From Torreya grandis (Eukaryota; Streptophyta; Pinopsida; Cupressales; Taxaceae), in assembly GCA_037957365.1 (NCBI GenBank), contig JARHVA010001473.1, positions 3,123,501 through 3,187,500 of the forward strand: a DNA stretch of 64,000 bases. The letters run 5' to 3'. Positions 52,745-64,000 of this stretch are shown piece by piece. A program made the translations under genes and the position numbers. The notes under the pieces were generated by a model, which was given only the letters and a program-made list of their open reading frames with translations, was not told the origin of the DNA and ran no database searches. The stretch's first letter is position 1. Each line of letters opens with the position of its first letter.

Positions 52745-54900
52745 TTTATCCTTAACTTATGAAAACAAGATGTCCATTCATCATTTTTGCACATTACAAT
52801 GGGATAGAATCCAACATTTAAAATGGATGGATATTAGATTGGAATGGAATGAAATTAATGAGAAACAAAATAAACTCACACATATATGTGTATTTTTGGA
52901 TTGAAAATAGATTCAATTTAAAAGATTATAAAAATATTTTTCATCAAAGTGTTAGGGTAGGATTGGAATGATAATAAAAATGATATTTCATGAAAACAAA
53001 AGTTATTGCATATTAAATTAGTGAAAATGAAATATTAAAATGTTATTTAGTCAAGAAAATGACTATTCCTTTCATATTTTATGAATACTCTTCATCTTTC
53101 TATGTGTAACATAGGATTATGAAGATAATGATTAGTCTCTCTTGTTAGTGGATTAAAAAAAAACTCAATGATAACTACCATTCTAATCTTAAGTACTAGG
53201 GTGAGCAATGATAACAAAACAAATAAATCTACAAAGGGAATACAAAAGCATAATTTACCTTCTTAGAATGACTCCATCTTGCAATCAACATCGGAAAAAG
53301 CTTATGCTTAGTATTGTCAACAATTGATCTTTGGCAATGCTAATGTTTCATGGGTAACACCTCCTCTTGTTCACCTGGTAATTGGCTCTTGGCTTGTGTT
53401 GGAAATGAAACTCTCTAGAAATAATTTAAAATTATTTATTTGCACCTAAAATCTTTCTAACAATAATTTGGCATTATTAGTTTTCACACAAAATCTTGTT
53501 TAAGTATGGTCATGACATGTAGTCATATAAAATATCACTTGAGTGTGAAATGAGTGTCACTTGAGCCGAACATGCCTATCATATCCATATACCTATCTTA
53601 CGGACTATTTTGACCCTTATCAAGCTTTCATGTAGATATTACACATCTTAGACATCCCAAAATTAGTCCCAGATCTTCCTCTAGGGATCTAATCTTCTAG
53701 TGCCCCAAGTTCTACCACCTAGACACTAACATGGTTCTTTAGATACTAGCACATTACACTAATGACCAATGGATTGTGCTAGTGTTCTTTTCCTAGTTTG
53801 AACCCCAATGAATATGTTATAAATTCCTAAGATACCTAGGGTTGGATTAGACCTATTTCACACTCCATAAAAACACTAGATTAGAATAAATACATGTATT
53901 TTATCCCTTTATCCATTAGATGGGAATCAAACCCTATTCTTCCCTACTTATACATATAGTCATCTAAAACCATCCTAAGCTTAGATTACATAGATTTATA
54001 GTCTCAAGACTTATTCCAATCACTCAATTCAATTTCATACTGGAATTCACTTGTACTTGCATCAACACATAGATTATGAGAAATATATCAGGCTTTATCC
54101 CCTCTCAAGGTATTGGTATGTAGTCAACTTTCAACATAGTGGAGTGTTGAGGATGTATAACCTACCCATATAACATCACACTTTTTTTACTTGTGATTTT
54201 CAAATACCCTAATAAAATGGATATCTAGGGTTTGCATACAAAATAAGTACAAAATAGGTCACAAACATTGAATTAGGTTTAGTTTTCATTGAAATAGGTC
54301 TATCAAACTTAGACATAACTACTCCTAAAAGTTTACATCAGTCCCTATGTAAGGACACTAATGTATAATAAGAGGAAATTAGCATAGTGCATTAATATCC
54401 AAGGTACTGTGCTACTATCCATGAGGGTTTATTACACTTAGATCCTATTCATGACACCCTTATTAGTTTTTATGCTATTTTTTAGCTTTTATGCTATTTT
54501 TTAGCTTTCAGATCATCCATCTTAGTTAGTCTCTAGCTAAGTACTTATTTGTGTCATTTATTACTATTTTTGGAAATATCATATTAGGTTAATTATTAAA
54601 AAAATTAATGACTATATTTATTATATATCTCTCCCTTAATTTAATATACTCAGACCTATTAACAATCTAGGGTTTACATTCCATAATCCCTTAAAAGTTA
54701 TATCATTTGGTGAACTTGACTTACTTTGAATACTACCCAAACTCTAGCCCTATATGTTATTAGGGATTGTATCCTTCTTTTTCCTATTTCCCTTGGTTGT
54801 GTTAAGATTTTTAGATATTATATATTCTATTTTAGTAAAACTATTTCATTTTATTTTTTATATTCTGTCTCAAAACATTGTATCTCTTACTTTAAGAAGA
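52745..54900. other. Anonymous AT-rich DNA
   Basis: I see no gene, LTR pair or transposon protein here. The only clear structure is a 19 bp tandem repeat at 54,468-54,505. The 5' LTR of the gag-protease remnant to the right should lie here but cannot be delimited. Confidence 0.5.
54468..54505 (+). repeat. 19 bp perfect tandem repeat
   Basis: TTTTATGCTATTTTTTAGC occurs twice in a row. Confidence 0.9.
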
Positions 54901-56470
54901 AGTGTTAGGCTTAGTGGTAACCCTTTTGAGCATACCTATATTACTTTCATTCAAGCTTATTCCATAGACAAAGGACCAGTTGCAACCCCCCTCATTCATC
55001 CTTCACATCTTGATTATGTTGATTTTAATGATAATACATATGAACATGAGTAATATAATCAAGATCAAAATGATACAAAAGATGGGAATCAAAACATACT
55101 CCCCCCACTTGATAATGAAAATATTATAGTCATTAAGGATGAGTTTTTACAAAGTTTTGGATATAAACTATAAAAATAACTACGTGATCTTGTACAAATT
55201 CTACAAGACATAATGGAAATAAAGAACAAATCCAATAATGGTCAATTTTCTACTCCCATAGATGCCAATATCTACTATGGGGGTAATTTAGATTCTAAAA
55301 TAACTTGTTATAACTCAAAAACCTTTAACAATGGCAAAACTTCCATGGATAGTACACATTCCCATTTTCTAGATGTTCAACCTCTTATGCATGAGATCCA
55401 TGATATACATGCCAACATGTTACATATTCAATAGGATGCCACTAGACCATCTCATGCCTTAGATTATCATTATATTTGAAATATGCCTTTGACACAACAT
55501 ATAGCTGAAACTCCTTTTCCATATAGATTTTTGGCACCCAAGATTACTTTATATGATGTTAAAGGTGACCTAGAGAACTATATGAGTTTTATATGAAACA
55601 TGTTTGAAATATGTGTCTAATTATTGGCTCCTTACTAAGTTTTTTCATCATTTTTTTAGAGCACTATGCATTAAAATGGTTATATGATCTTCCTAATTAG
55701 ACCATCACATGATTCAATCCATTAGAAGATGTGTTTTTAGAACACTTTTCAATTAATATCAATGATAATGTTTTTATGCTCAAGTGGCACAACTCAAAAA
55801 AAAATCTAATGAGCTAATATTTGAATATGTCTTAAGATATAAAATTATATTAACAAAGATAACTAGCCCTGTGGCAGATAGAGAACTCTAAGACATTCAA
55901 ATAGAGTTTATTACTGGTATTACATGAAGTTATTTTATTCAACAAGTTTCCATCATTCATAGATCTATGCCATACATTTATGGAATGATAAGTCAAGCTT
56001 ATCTCCATGGGAAAATTAAAGTACACAAATAAATTAAATTCAACTACTAAGAGTTATAATAAGCCTCCATTCAAAGTGAAACCTAATGAGAATAAGAATG
56101 ATTCAAAAATAATAGTTAATGTAGCTTCAAATCCACCTCCTCGTATGGTTTTATCATCTACTCCAAGGAGACATTTTATGAATCTTCCCTAGTTGCCAAC
56201 ATAGGTTCTAAAATAGATCTTAGAATGTAATGGCATATTTCTCCTTCTAATCAAAGAGGTTGATATGACTAGGCCTCTTCTAAGGAATTATGATGTCAAT
56301 GCATTCTATGACTATCACAAAGAACCATGCCATACTAAAAATAGATGCATTAGCTTATGATATAAGATAAAATATTTGATAGAAGCTAATATAATTGATG
56401 TTGACACTCCTAAAGAGGACCCTAGACCACAACCAATGGAAGCAAAATCATTAAAAATAGTTTTTATATC
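54900..56470 (+). pseudogene. Ty3/gypsy gag, broken
   Basis: Gag is the capsid and RNA-binding protein. The amino part includes open stretches up to 55,053 and at 55,213-55,434. Near 55,500-55,600 the frame reads TPFPYRFLAPKITLYDVKGDLENYMSFI, here given in part: the FPxxFxxPxIxxYDGxGDPxxHL block that opens the retrotransposon gag domain. Near 56,290-56,400 VNAFYDYHKEPCHTKNRC fits the degraded zinc knuckle, followed by KYLIEANIIDVD, the usual helix. Many stops. It reads directly into the protease region. Confidence 0.75.
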
Positions 56471-56689
56471 TACTTCTAAAATATGCAGCTAATGAGATAA
56501 GAGGAACTTCAGGTGTTCATTATACATATAAAAAAAAACCACCACCAGCATCTTATTAGACTCATAAAATGAATCCACATCCTTTAAATAATATTATTGG
56601 GGTGTATCATACTACAATACCAACTAGACCTCTTATCACTTTTTAAGAGTAGGAGATAGTTGATGATGGCACATATTTCTACACACTGT

Positions 56690-57130
56690 TTATACAAGCC
56701 TACATTGATCATCATCTTATTCAGAGTGTCATGGTTGATAATGGGTCAATTATCAACATGTGTACTATCACACTTATACATCACCTAGGTTATTCAAAGT
56801 AAGATATTTCTCAGATAGATACAATTATTCATGGATTTAGTTATTCAAAGTAAGATATTTCTTAGATAGATACAATTATTCATGGCTTTAGTGACCATGT
56901 CTACATATCTATTAGGGAGATAGTAATTCCATTACATGTTAGGCCCATATATATGGCAACCAAATTCATAATTATACCTAGTGCAAGAAACTTTGACATG
57001 TTATTGGCTAAGCCTTGGATACATCATCTTTGAGATATTTCATCCATCGTACATAGATGTCTCAAGTATATGCATGCTAATCAAGTGGTTATAGTTGAGG
57101 GCCTTTCATATGAGTATACTTTACTTATTC
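56690..57130 (+). pseudogene. Ty3/gypsy aspartic protease with 51 bp duplication
   Basis: SVMVDNGSIINMCTI at about 56,727 is the protease active-site block (D-N-G-S). IPLHVRPIYMATKFIIIP, then FDMLLAKPWIHHL (matching LLGRPWIH) and HRCLKYMHANQ close the domain. A 17-codon stretch (GYSK...IIHGF) is duplicated in frame between these blocks. It is of the same broad Tat/Ogre type as the domain at 25,290. No RT follows. Confidence 0.75.
56789..56890 (+). repeat. 51 bp in-frame tandem duplication
   Basis: Units 56,789-56,839 and 56,840-56,890 differ at two or three bases. The length is 17 codons. Confidence 0.95.
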
Positions 57131-60100
57131 TATAACCACTTATATAGTAGAAACCAATTATAGTTCTAGGCATAGTTTCTTTTATCACACATCAAATGTC
57201 AATTAAGCCACTAGTCAGGTGAGGTCTACTCTAATAGTAGTACCATGTATACATACTCTCCCATGGATAAATTTATTAGAAAGACCCTTTCATTAGAGAC
57301 ATGTTGTGGATTCTAGAGGGAGTCACTCTCCACCACCACATAGATTAGTGTTATAGGAGAGAACATCCACACTAGATATAACTTATTCTACTAAATGAGT
57401 TACCAAATGCACCATAGTTCATAGGCTAATTGAATAAGATTCAAAGATTCATAGCCTTATTTCATATGTATTTTTATCTATAGATCACTCAATACATCCA
57501 ATTCTCAGATCCTAGATAACTCATTGCATGATCACTCTTCTTCTATTTGATACAAGCCACATTTATTGTGACTCTCTTACAAGATTCATCGAGTAGTATG
57601 TTCCTCTCTACTTGTACATATCCTCTCTTAACTTAATCATACATAATTTCATTTTAATGATTACTTGTACATAACTTATATACTCAAAAAACACAATGAT
57701 ATAATATGTTCAAAATAAAAAATATATTTAGATATTTCTCAAAAACATAAAATTTAAATTATTTTCATATCCATGTTTATATCCTTTATACTTACTAGGT
57801 ACTAATTATGCTATCTATCTTAGTATATTAAGTTTTATCATACATTAATTTTTATCTTTGAGTGTTCAAAGATTCTTATAGGATTTAGGTCCATTACACA
57901 GATCTAGAGTTGCTACTATCCACCCATTAGGGGCACACACATATTCATCATTGATACATTCACCCATTGGGGGCATCAAATACACAAATTTTGATTTACC
58001 AATTTACATCTTTATATACTCTATACCATAGATTTAACATTGTTTATATCTTGATATTGATTAACATATACTAATCATATTTTTTATTGACTAATAATAC
58101 TATAGTCTAAGTTATGTACATCTTTGCTCTTATATAGATTTGTACCACATGTTCATGAATAATTTCTTTTTTAACTTTCATAGTTTATACTTGATTGTGT
58201 CTCTTTGTTTTTACATCTATTAGAGGTAATTTTAATATGCCATTGTTCTATGGATCTATCCCACTTATTTGTTACATGGGTATTTATTGTAATAGAAAAC
58301 ATCATAAACCATCACTTAAAAAATTGATGTAAGTAAATCAATGGATTATATAGACCCTTCAGTACTTGGTACATATGTTGGAGGAGATATTTACCCAAAC
58401 TTAGAAACTATCTAAGGGGGGCCCACCTTGTTAGCAATATGCATGGGGACCCATGAAATAACACCAACTAAAGATTTGCCAACCATGTTACACTTGAGTC
58501 TCCAAAAATGGGTAGTCATAAGTGCCACAAAGATACCCTCACTTCTCTTATGATATGATTCACTCTTGTTCTAATAAATGTGTTACCTTGAGGCAAAATA
58601 CCAACTTGATTCGAGTATGCCATCATGCATGAGGAAGATTAGTAGATATTACTAGTACACGACCAAGTTGACAATTAGGAACCTAGATCATTAAAGAACC
58701 TTCTTCAATAACATATTTGTGATGGGTTTTGGTCCATTCTGTTAAGAATTATCCACATAAGGCTCAGTTGATCTATGAATTAACAAAGGATGGACATGGT
58801 GGATGGATAAAAAATGACACAACTTTTAAAGAGCAACTTGTTTCAAATAATGGGCACTAGGGACAAGACCATCAAACCCTTGAGTTGGGAAAAAATTTGG
58901 AATGTAAATTGATTTATACTATTATAATATGATTCTATAATCTAATGTTAGTATCTCTGTGGCACTGGGTGCCAAATTTTGTACTCCTTCACTTTTATAA
59001 AGAATATTATGAACAATAATTTTCCTTGTTTATATTTTAGCCTTAAGATAGATTGATAATAAGAATAAAATAAATAAAAATAACATAAATAACACATTCA
59101 AATATATGAATAACCCTAAGTGGTAGTATCTTCCCTAGTCAGGCATGCTTGTGATAAGAGTGCACTTTGATTTGGTAGAGTATATGCTAAGTAACTAAAA
59201 CATGTAGTTTTTCACTAATTGTAATTATCAAACTTTTATGGGTGATGAATATTGTGAGGTGACTCTTATATTTTTGAATTGAACATTGAATCTTTGTGAT
59301 ATGATGCATTGTGATAAGTAGAATATAGTAAAATATTAGATGCATGTGTTAGGGTTTACAAAACTTTATTTTAATTTGTCTTACTTCACCATGGTTAGGA
59401 ATGGTGAAGATCAAATATTTTAGAGTATGAATTGATAAGTAGTAAAATTGATGCACAATTTTTTTCTTGAAATAATTACATGGTCCTATTTATAGTTCAT
59501 ATAATTATAGTAGATGACTATTGTTAGTGAACATCACTTAGACATATAGATAGTTTATTCCTTATTAGTATGTCATCCATATAATTTTAGAGGGTTATGC
59601 TTTGACATAGTTATTATCTAGAAGTTATGTTATCTAACAATAGATTATTTGCATGACATCAGATATGTGAGATAGTATAATTACATTTTGTACTTATAGA
59701 GCATCGGGATGCCATGTGCAAGATTATTTTTGAGATTCTCACTCATATGTATCAGTTGATACATGTTATGGTGGACCATGTCCCTATGCCAATGACATAG
59801 TTCACTTTTTCAAATAGTTAGTGGACTATTTTCATATTAGTAAAGGTAGGTGTACAATATCCCTATGTTTTTTGATGTAGTTCAATTCTATGTGATGACT
59901 AGTGGACCATTGGATGCCCTTTTATCTTATTCCTTCTCCCCTTGGGTGAATTGTCAAATCATGTAGTGTTCATAGTGTGATCTATTTTTTCCTATGTTTT
60001 TCTGAATTAAAATTTTATTTGTTTGAATACCTTATTTTAATTTGACTTGAAACCAATACTATCTTTATTGTTTTCGAGTTTTTAATAAATTAACTGATCA

Positions 60101-60380
60101 TGAATATTTTTTTTGTTTCTTACAATTATGTTTTCTTCTTTTTTTGGGGCCACTTGGTCTCATTTTATTGATTTTAATTTTTCATGATTGGTTTAATTTT
60201 TTTTAAATTTTTTTTATGATTTTTCTTGCTATTTTCACATATGTTCATATGTTCATAATTTTTATCCTTGTGACATGGTTTGGGGGAGGATAAGTAGCTT
60301 AGAATACAACTAGTGGGTCGAGATAGGAACCTATCATATAGGCTCATGATGCCATCCTTCTCACCCCACCAAACATGGTC

Positions 60381-60420
<40 letters not shown>

Positions 60421-60830
60421 CCTTGCTTGGGGTTATGATTCTTATTTGGGAGGCCTAAATAGATGGTTTTGTATGTAGTGATTGTTTGGTCACTTATGTA
60501 TATGCTTGTTTCTTTTTTACAATTCAATATGGTAGAATAACTCAACATGATTCAGTGTGGCTCATTATTGATCTATGTGGTTATGTCATCTATTATTATT
60601 ATATCATCAAATTGTAATTTCACCATGGAATAATGCCTAGATTTGTTACTATGATTCATGATGTGATAATATCATTGTTTTACATGGTACTGATCATAGT
60701 TATATAATGATAGAATATCTTTTGGTTTCAATTGGTTTAGGACATAATGGATGGAAATATGACATATTTACACTATGGACACTACCTAAAGGAAATTAAT
60801 ATTAAATATCGATTTAAAACCATTCATAAA
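57131..60830. other. Decayed element interior or spacer, nothing coding
   Basis: I recognise no protein here. Landmarks are a two-unit repeat with purine tract (CACCCATTAGGGGCA / CACCCATTGGGGGCA, 57,918-57,976), AAGGGGGGCCCACC at 58,416, a perfect palindrome TGGCAC-TGG-GTGCCA at 58,960-58,974 and a TA run at 60,383-60,418. The 58,960 site read on the minus strand (ATTTGGCACCCAGTGCC) resembles a PBS. Confidence 0.45.
60383..60418. repeat. (AT)n microsatellite
   Basis: About 36 bases of uninterrupted AT repeat. Confidence 0.95.
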
Positions 60831-60959
60831 TGTAAGAGAATAAAATTTAATAACATTAAAAGATGTGAATAATTATAAAAATTGAATAAGAGAAAACTTG
60901 GTGAATTATTTAACTAGTATAAAGAAACTAAAAATCTATAATCAAAACTAGTTCAAATC

Positions 60960-61025
60960 AAAATACAATGTTATAATTTTTTTTGCACTTATCAATTTGA
61001 GTTAAGCATCGAAGACAATATTTTT
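60960..61025 (+). pseudogene. Ty3/gypsy polyprotein tail
   Basis: The string GAGTTAAGCATCGAAGACAA, then TATTTTTATAAGAGGGGGAAAA, is the decayed form of the signature seen at the end of many plant gypsy (chromovirus-type) polyproteins: an acidic F/IEDxxF string, a stop and a purine tract. Nothing of RT or integrase is left upstream. The call depends on this junction only. Confidence 0.5.
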
Positions 61026-61028
61026 ATA

Positions 61029-61040
61029 AGAGGGGGAAAA
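61029..61040 (+). other. Gypsy polypurine tract
   Basis: AGAGGGGGAAAA directly before TATAATACCC, the presumed LTR start (TGTAATACCC with G to A). Confidence 0.6.
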
Positions 61041-62400
61041 TATAATACCCAATATGTTAAACCTCTGAACCCTATTTGTATTGATACATTTATCATATGT
61101 GGTGACCCTTTAGATGTATAGAAAATTTGATGTGAGATACTTGATGTTATCATGACTTCATTATTATTCATATTATATATTTTGTTATATTATGTGGACT
61201 CAATGGGTATGAATTGGACTATATGGGATTATCACTAAGTATCTTTGATATCTAGTTTAATAGACCTTATTTGTATGTATTACTTAGCATGATTATCTTG
61301 AGTGGATGTATGTTGTTATCTAGATATTGATGTTGAATAACATGATGATTATTTTGTGACTTACATTTGATTCTATTAGACTAACAAAGGATTATGATTT
61401 GGTTTTATGACATACTTGTATTGACCATTATGTGTGTGTGTATACGCACATGCTTGTTCATATTATTTAAATATCAACTATTTTTTAGATGTATTTGATG
61501 TTGTATTGAGTGTACATATTATAAGGGACCAAAGTTAGGACTATGAGTTACAAAAACATGCCTCAATAGACCATATACACACCTTGAATTTCTTCCAAAC
61601 CTTTAAATCTTATACCCTTTCATTTTACAAATTGTTAAATATCTTATTTTGTACTCTTTTATACTTCTTTTTTATTATATGAAATTATGATGTTTTAGCC
61701 TAATTTTTCTTATTTTAATATAATCAACCAAAACTTAAGTTAACCCTCTAGGAGTTTTAACTAACCTATATGTGGGGTTGGGTTGACCAACAAACCCAAC
61801 CCTTTTGTGCAATCTCGAAATCATCTTTTCAACCACTTTTTCTTTGAGTGTTTGATAAGTAAACCTTGTCTTACAAGTTATTTTTGGATCCATATTTATA
61901 CCCATTGGGTATGTGGGCTTTTTAAGGACCTTTGACCCATTTTTTTATCATATAAAGGCCCTCATTTAAGTCCTATATTTTGAATCCACAAGAAACCCTC
62001 ATTTTTATATAAATAAGTTGTATTTTATATTTGAATGAAAGAAACACCCATGAGAGTGTGTAAGGATATTTATGATATTTGTAAGATGAATTATGAAGTG
62101 TCATAGCATCCTTGGGATGGGATGGAAACATGTAACCCTCATATTGGTCATTATTTTTGTAGTCTTTTATTTATAAGGAGATTTTTTTGGACTTTAGGAT
62201 TTTCATACATCTTGGATTTTGGATTTTTGCGAAAGACATTGAAGAGAATTTGGGAGATTGGAGGAAGGATTTGAAGATTGTCAAGGCAGGATTTATTTTT
62301 TTAGGTAGAGTATTTTATTTCTACTTGTAAATGTTTGTAGTTGAATGTTTTTTTAATCTATTATTGATTCTCTCGAATGAATCCTTATTTTAATGATAAT
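61041..62400 (+). repeat. Gypsy 3' LTR, right end uncertain
   Basis: It begins TATAATACCC after the purine tract. A TATA-like TTTTATATAAATAAG at about 62,005 and A-rich AATAAA-type strings near 62,398 fit an LTR promoter and RNA end. No partner LTR exists in the window, so the right border is a guess. Confidence 0.5.
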
Positions 62401-64000
62401 AAACAAGTGTTTCTTTTTGTACATGGTTTTGAGTCCCTTTTTTAAAGAATTTTTTCTTTTGATATGTCACCATTTTATTATTAAATTCTTTAGTAGTCGT
62501 ATGCATGTGGATATGGAATTTTGGGATCACCCCCATGCCATCCATGTGGGGTTTGGAAAAAAAATTATTAATTGGGGAACAAGGGAGTGGAGTATTACTA
62601 TAGGACTTTTGGACAATCCCAAATCTTGATTTAGAGGCATAATTCCATCTATGAGAAATGGAACTTTGATTTAACTTTGAAAAGCCCTTATGAATATTTA
62701 TGGAAAATAAGTAAGTACCCTCCACTTTTCCCCATGCTAAAGTATTGGATACTTTATTATGTTCTATTTTATTTTGTTTTTGTAATAATAATTATATTTA
62801 TTTGATTCTTGGTAACCACAACCTTAGTCTTGTTGAATCTTCTAACATTGTGCATAATGGTGAGGCATGTCTCTTTCCCATGGGATTAGAGGAGGATGTG
62901 CACAAACCTCACTTGGTGAGGAAGGCATGTAATCATGCCTATAGGATGGGTAAAAATTCACCCTTATTTGGTTTACTATGGAGTCTTGAAAGTGGTTTTG
63001 GAGTGATCTACTTGTGTATAGGTTTTCCACTTGGAGCTTGTTGTTTATTTTTGAAGGATTCATTTTTAAATTTTTAAATTTGTCACATTTTTGTAAGAGA
63101 TATTTCTATGATAAATCTTTTTTTTAGAGTGAGATTGTGAAGAAAATTGTAATTGCTAGTAGCCTTATGTATCTATATACGCACTTGTAGATGGTTGTAA
63201 GGGGAGACAATGCTTTTAGTTCATGGTGTTTTGAGATTCCTCCTCTTTATCTTTCTATAAGCTTGTATATTTTTGTATTATTATCTTACAATAATGTTTA
63301 TACCCACTTCTTAGTATGAAAATGGTAATATTGAAAAGATTTATATGGAAGGTGTTTACACGTTTAATTCATTTTATTTTGAGTTGTACATATCATTCGG
63401 TAAGAGACTCTTGTATGATTTATTATTTAATAAGATGTTACTCATGTTGTATTTATATACATGTGTATGATTGTATGCATATATGTATGTGTTTTATTGT
63501 GCATCTTTCACAAGAGTTTCACTTGAGTTTAATAAAGGAAGAAGATCTACTTATTACGATATGTGTGTATTTCAAAAGTTATGTGAGCCATATCCAATTT
63601 ATAAATGTAAATGAAATTATTATTGATATGAGTACAAGGAAAATGTATTTCTATCTCTTTACTTTCTCTCTCTCTCTCTCATAACTTTTTATATTATTTA
63701 AATTCATATTTAAGTAGTGTATTTTATCTACATGGAATTTATGGTTATGATTTTCAAGAAAATGAGTTGTTATCTTAAATTAAATTGCATTTGATTTTGT
63801 TGTATTAGTTCAAATTATATCCATGTGATCAAAGGATTTATATAGTTCTCAAGTGTGCATGTTCCTCTACCTTATTCAAGCTTTGTTTCAAATGGTTTTT
63901 TTGAGGAGAAATCATTCCTTTCATTTCATTTAAGTGAGGAGATTAATTTTTAGTTATGTTTAAGTATGATAGAAATGTTTCTAGAAGTTATTCCTAGTTT
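62401..64000. other. AT-rich DNA, no recognised gene
   Basis: Open frames of 73-122 residues exist on both strands (62,390-62,725 minus; 62,745-63,077 plus; 63,316-63,684 plus), but none shows a known motif or a homologous partner in the window. A CT run lies at 63,665-63,681. Confidence 0.5.

Noticed and set aside
60174..60548. 124-residue minus-strand frame
   Set aside because: It crosses the AT microsatellite and has no known motif or duplicated counterpart; likely chance in AT-rich DNA.
62745..63077. Possible 110-residue host gene
   Set aside because: The open frame has no recognisable domain, and an overlapping frame is open on the other strand.

Overview
This window is nested, decayed repeat DNA from a large plant nuclear genome, most likely a seed plant and possibly a gymnosperm (inference only). 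The sequence is very AT-rich and visibly poor in CG dinucleotides. Every protein-like stretch I can recognise belongs to a plant LTR retrotransposon, except one fragment of a host chromatin-remodelling ATPase. I see no intact gene, tRNA, rRNA or CRISPR array. Many in-frame stops sit where glutamine or tryptophan codons would be expected, which suggests long decay of methylated DNA.

Region 1 (1-23,761) is a tandem array on the minus strand. It reads LTR - 2.03 kb internal - 7.2 kb LTR - 2.03 kb internal - partial LTR. The same PBS-like and purine-tract signals, with TGTGA...TCACA ends, occur at matching places in both copies. The result is an unusual element whose LTR (7,226 bp) is far longer than its internal domain (about 2,028 bp). 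A gag-like zinc-knuckle remnant lies inside the LTR on the same strand. The left LTR copy carries about 5.2 kb of DNA (3,367-8,561) that is missing from the other copy.

Region 2 (23,772-30,542) is a plus-strand Ty3/gypsy element of the Tat/Ogre type, missing the start of its 5' LTR. It has an aspartic protease, a zinc-knuckle-like motif placed after the protease, tandem repeats with purine tracts, a G-rich polypurine tract and a 1,265 bp 3' LTR. No reverse transcriptase is recognisable. Region 3 (30,543-36,500) is mostly anonymous AT-rich DNA, then a tRNA-Met-type PBS and a broken fragment of a DRD1/CLASSY-like SNF2 ATPase.

Region 4 (36,501-46,525) is a minus-strand Ty1/copia element with 2.7-3.3 kb LTRs, near-matching 5 bp target duplications and remnants of PR, IN, RT and RNase H. 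Its 3' LTR holds a 308 bp inverted repeat with an 11 bp loop, absent from the other LTR. Region 5 (43,931-52,744) is a later tandem duplication of about 4.3-4.5 kb that copied most of the 5' LTR plus flanking DNA, so a third LTR now lies at 48,233-51,034.

Region 6 (52,745-64,000) holds a plus-strand Ty3/gypsy gag-protease remnant (about 54,900-57,120). Further right is the 3' end of a second gypsy element (polyprotein tail, purine tract and LTR start at 61,041), embedded in anonymous AT-rich DNA. The likely order of events is: the giant-LTR array and gypsy elements formed, ends were lost by deletion, the copia element inserted near the SNF2 fragment, the inverted repeat arose in one copia LTR, and the copia 5' LTR and its flank were duplicated. 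The relative order of the last two is not fixed by the sequence.
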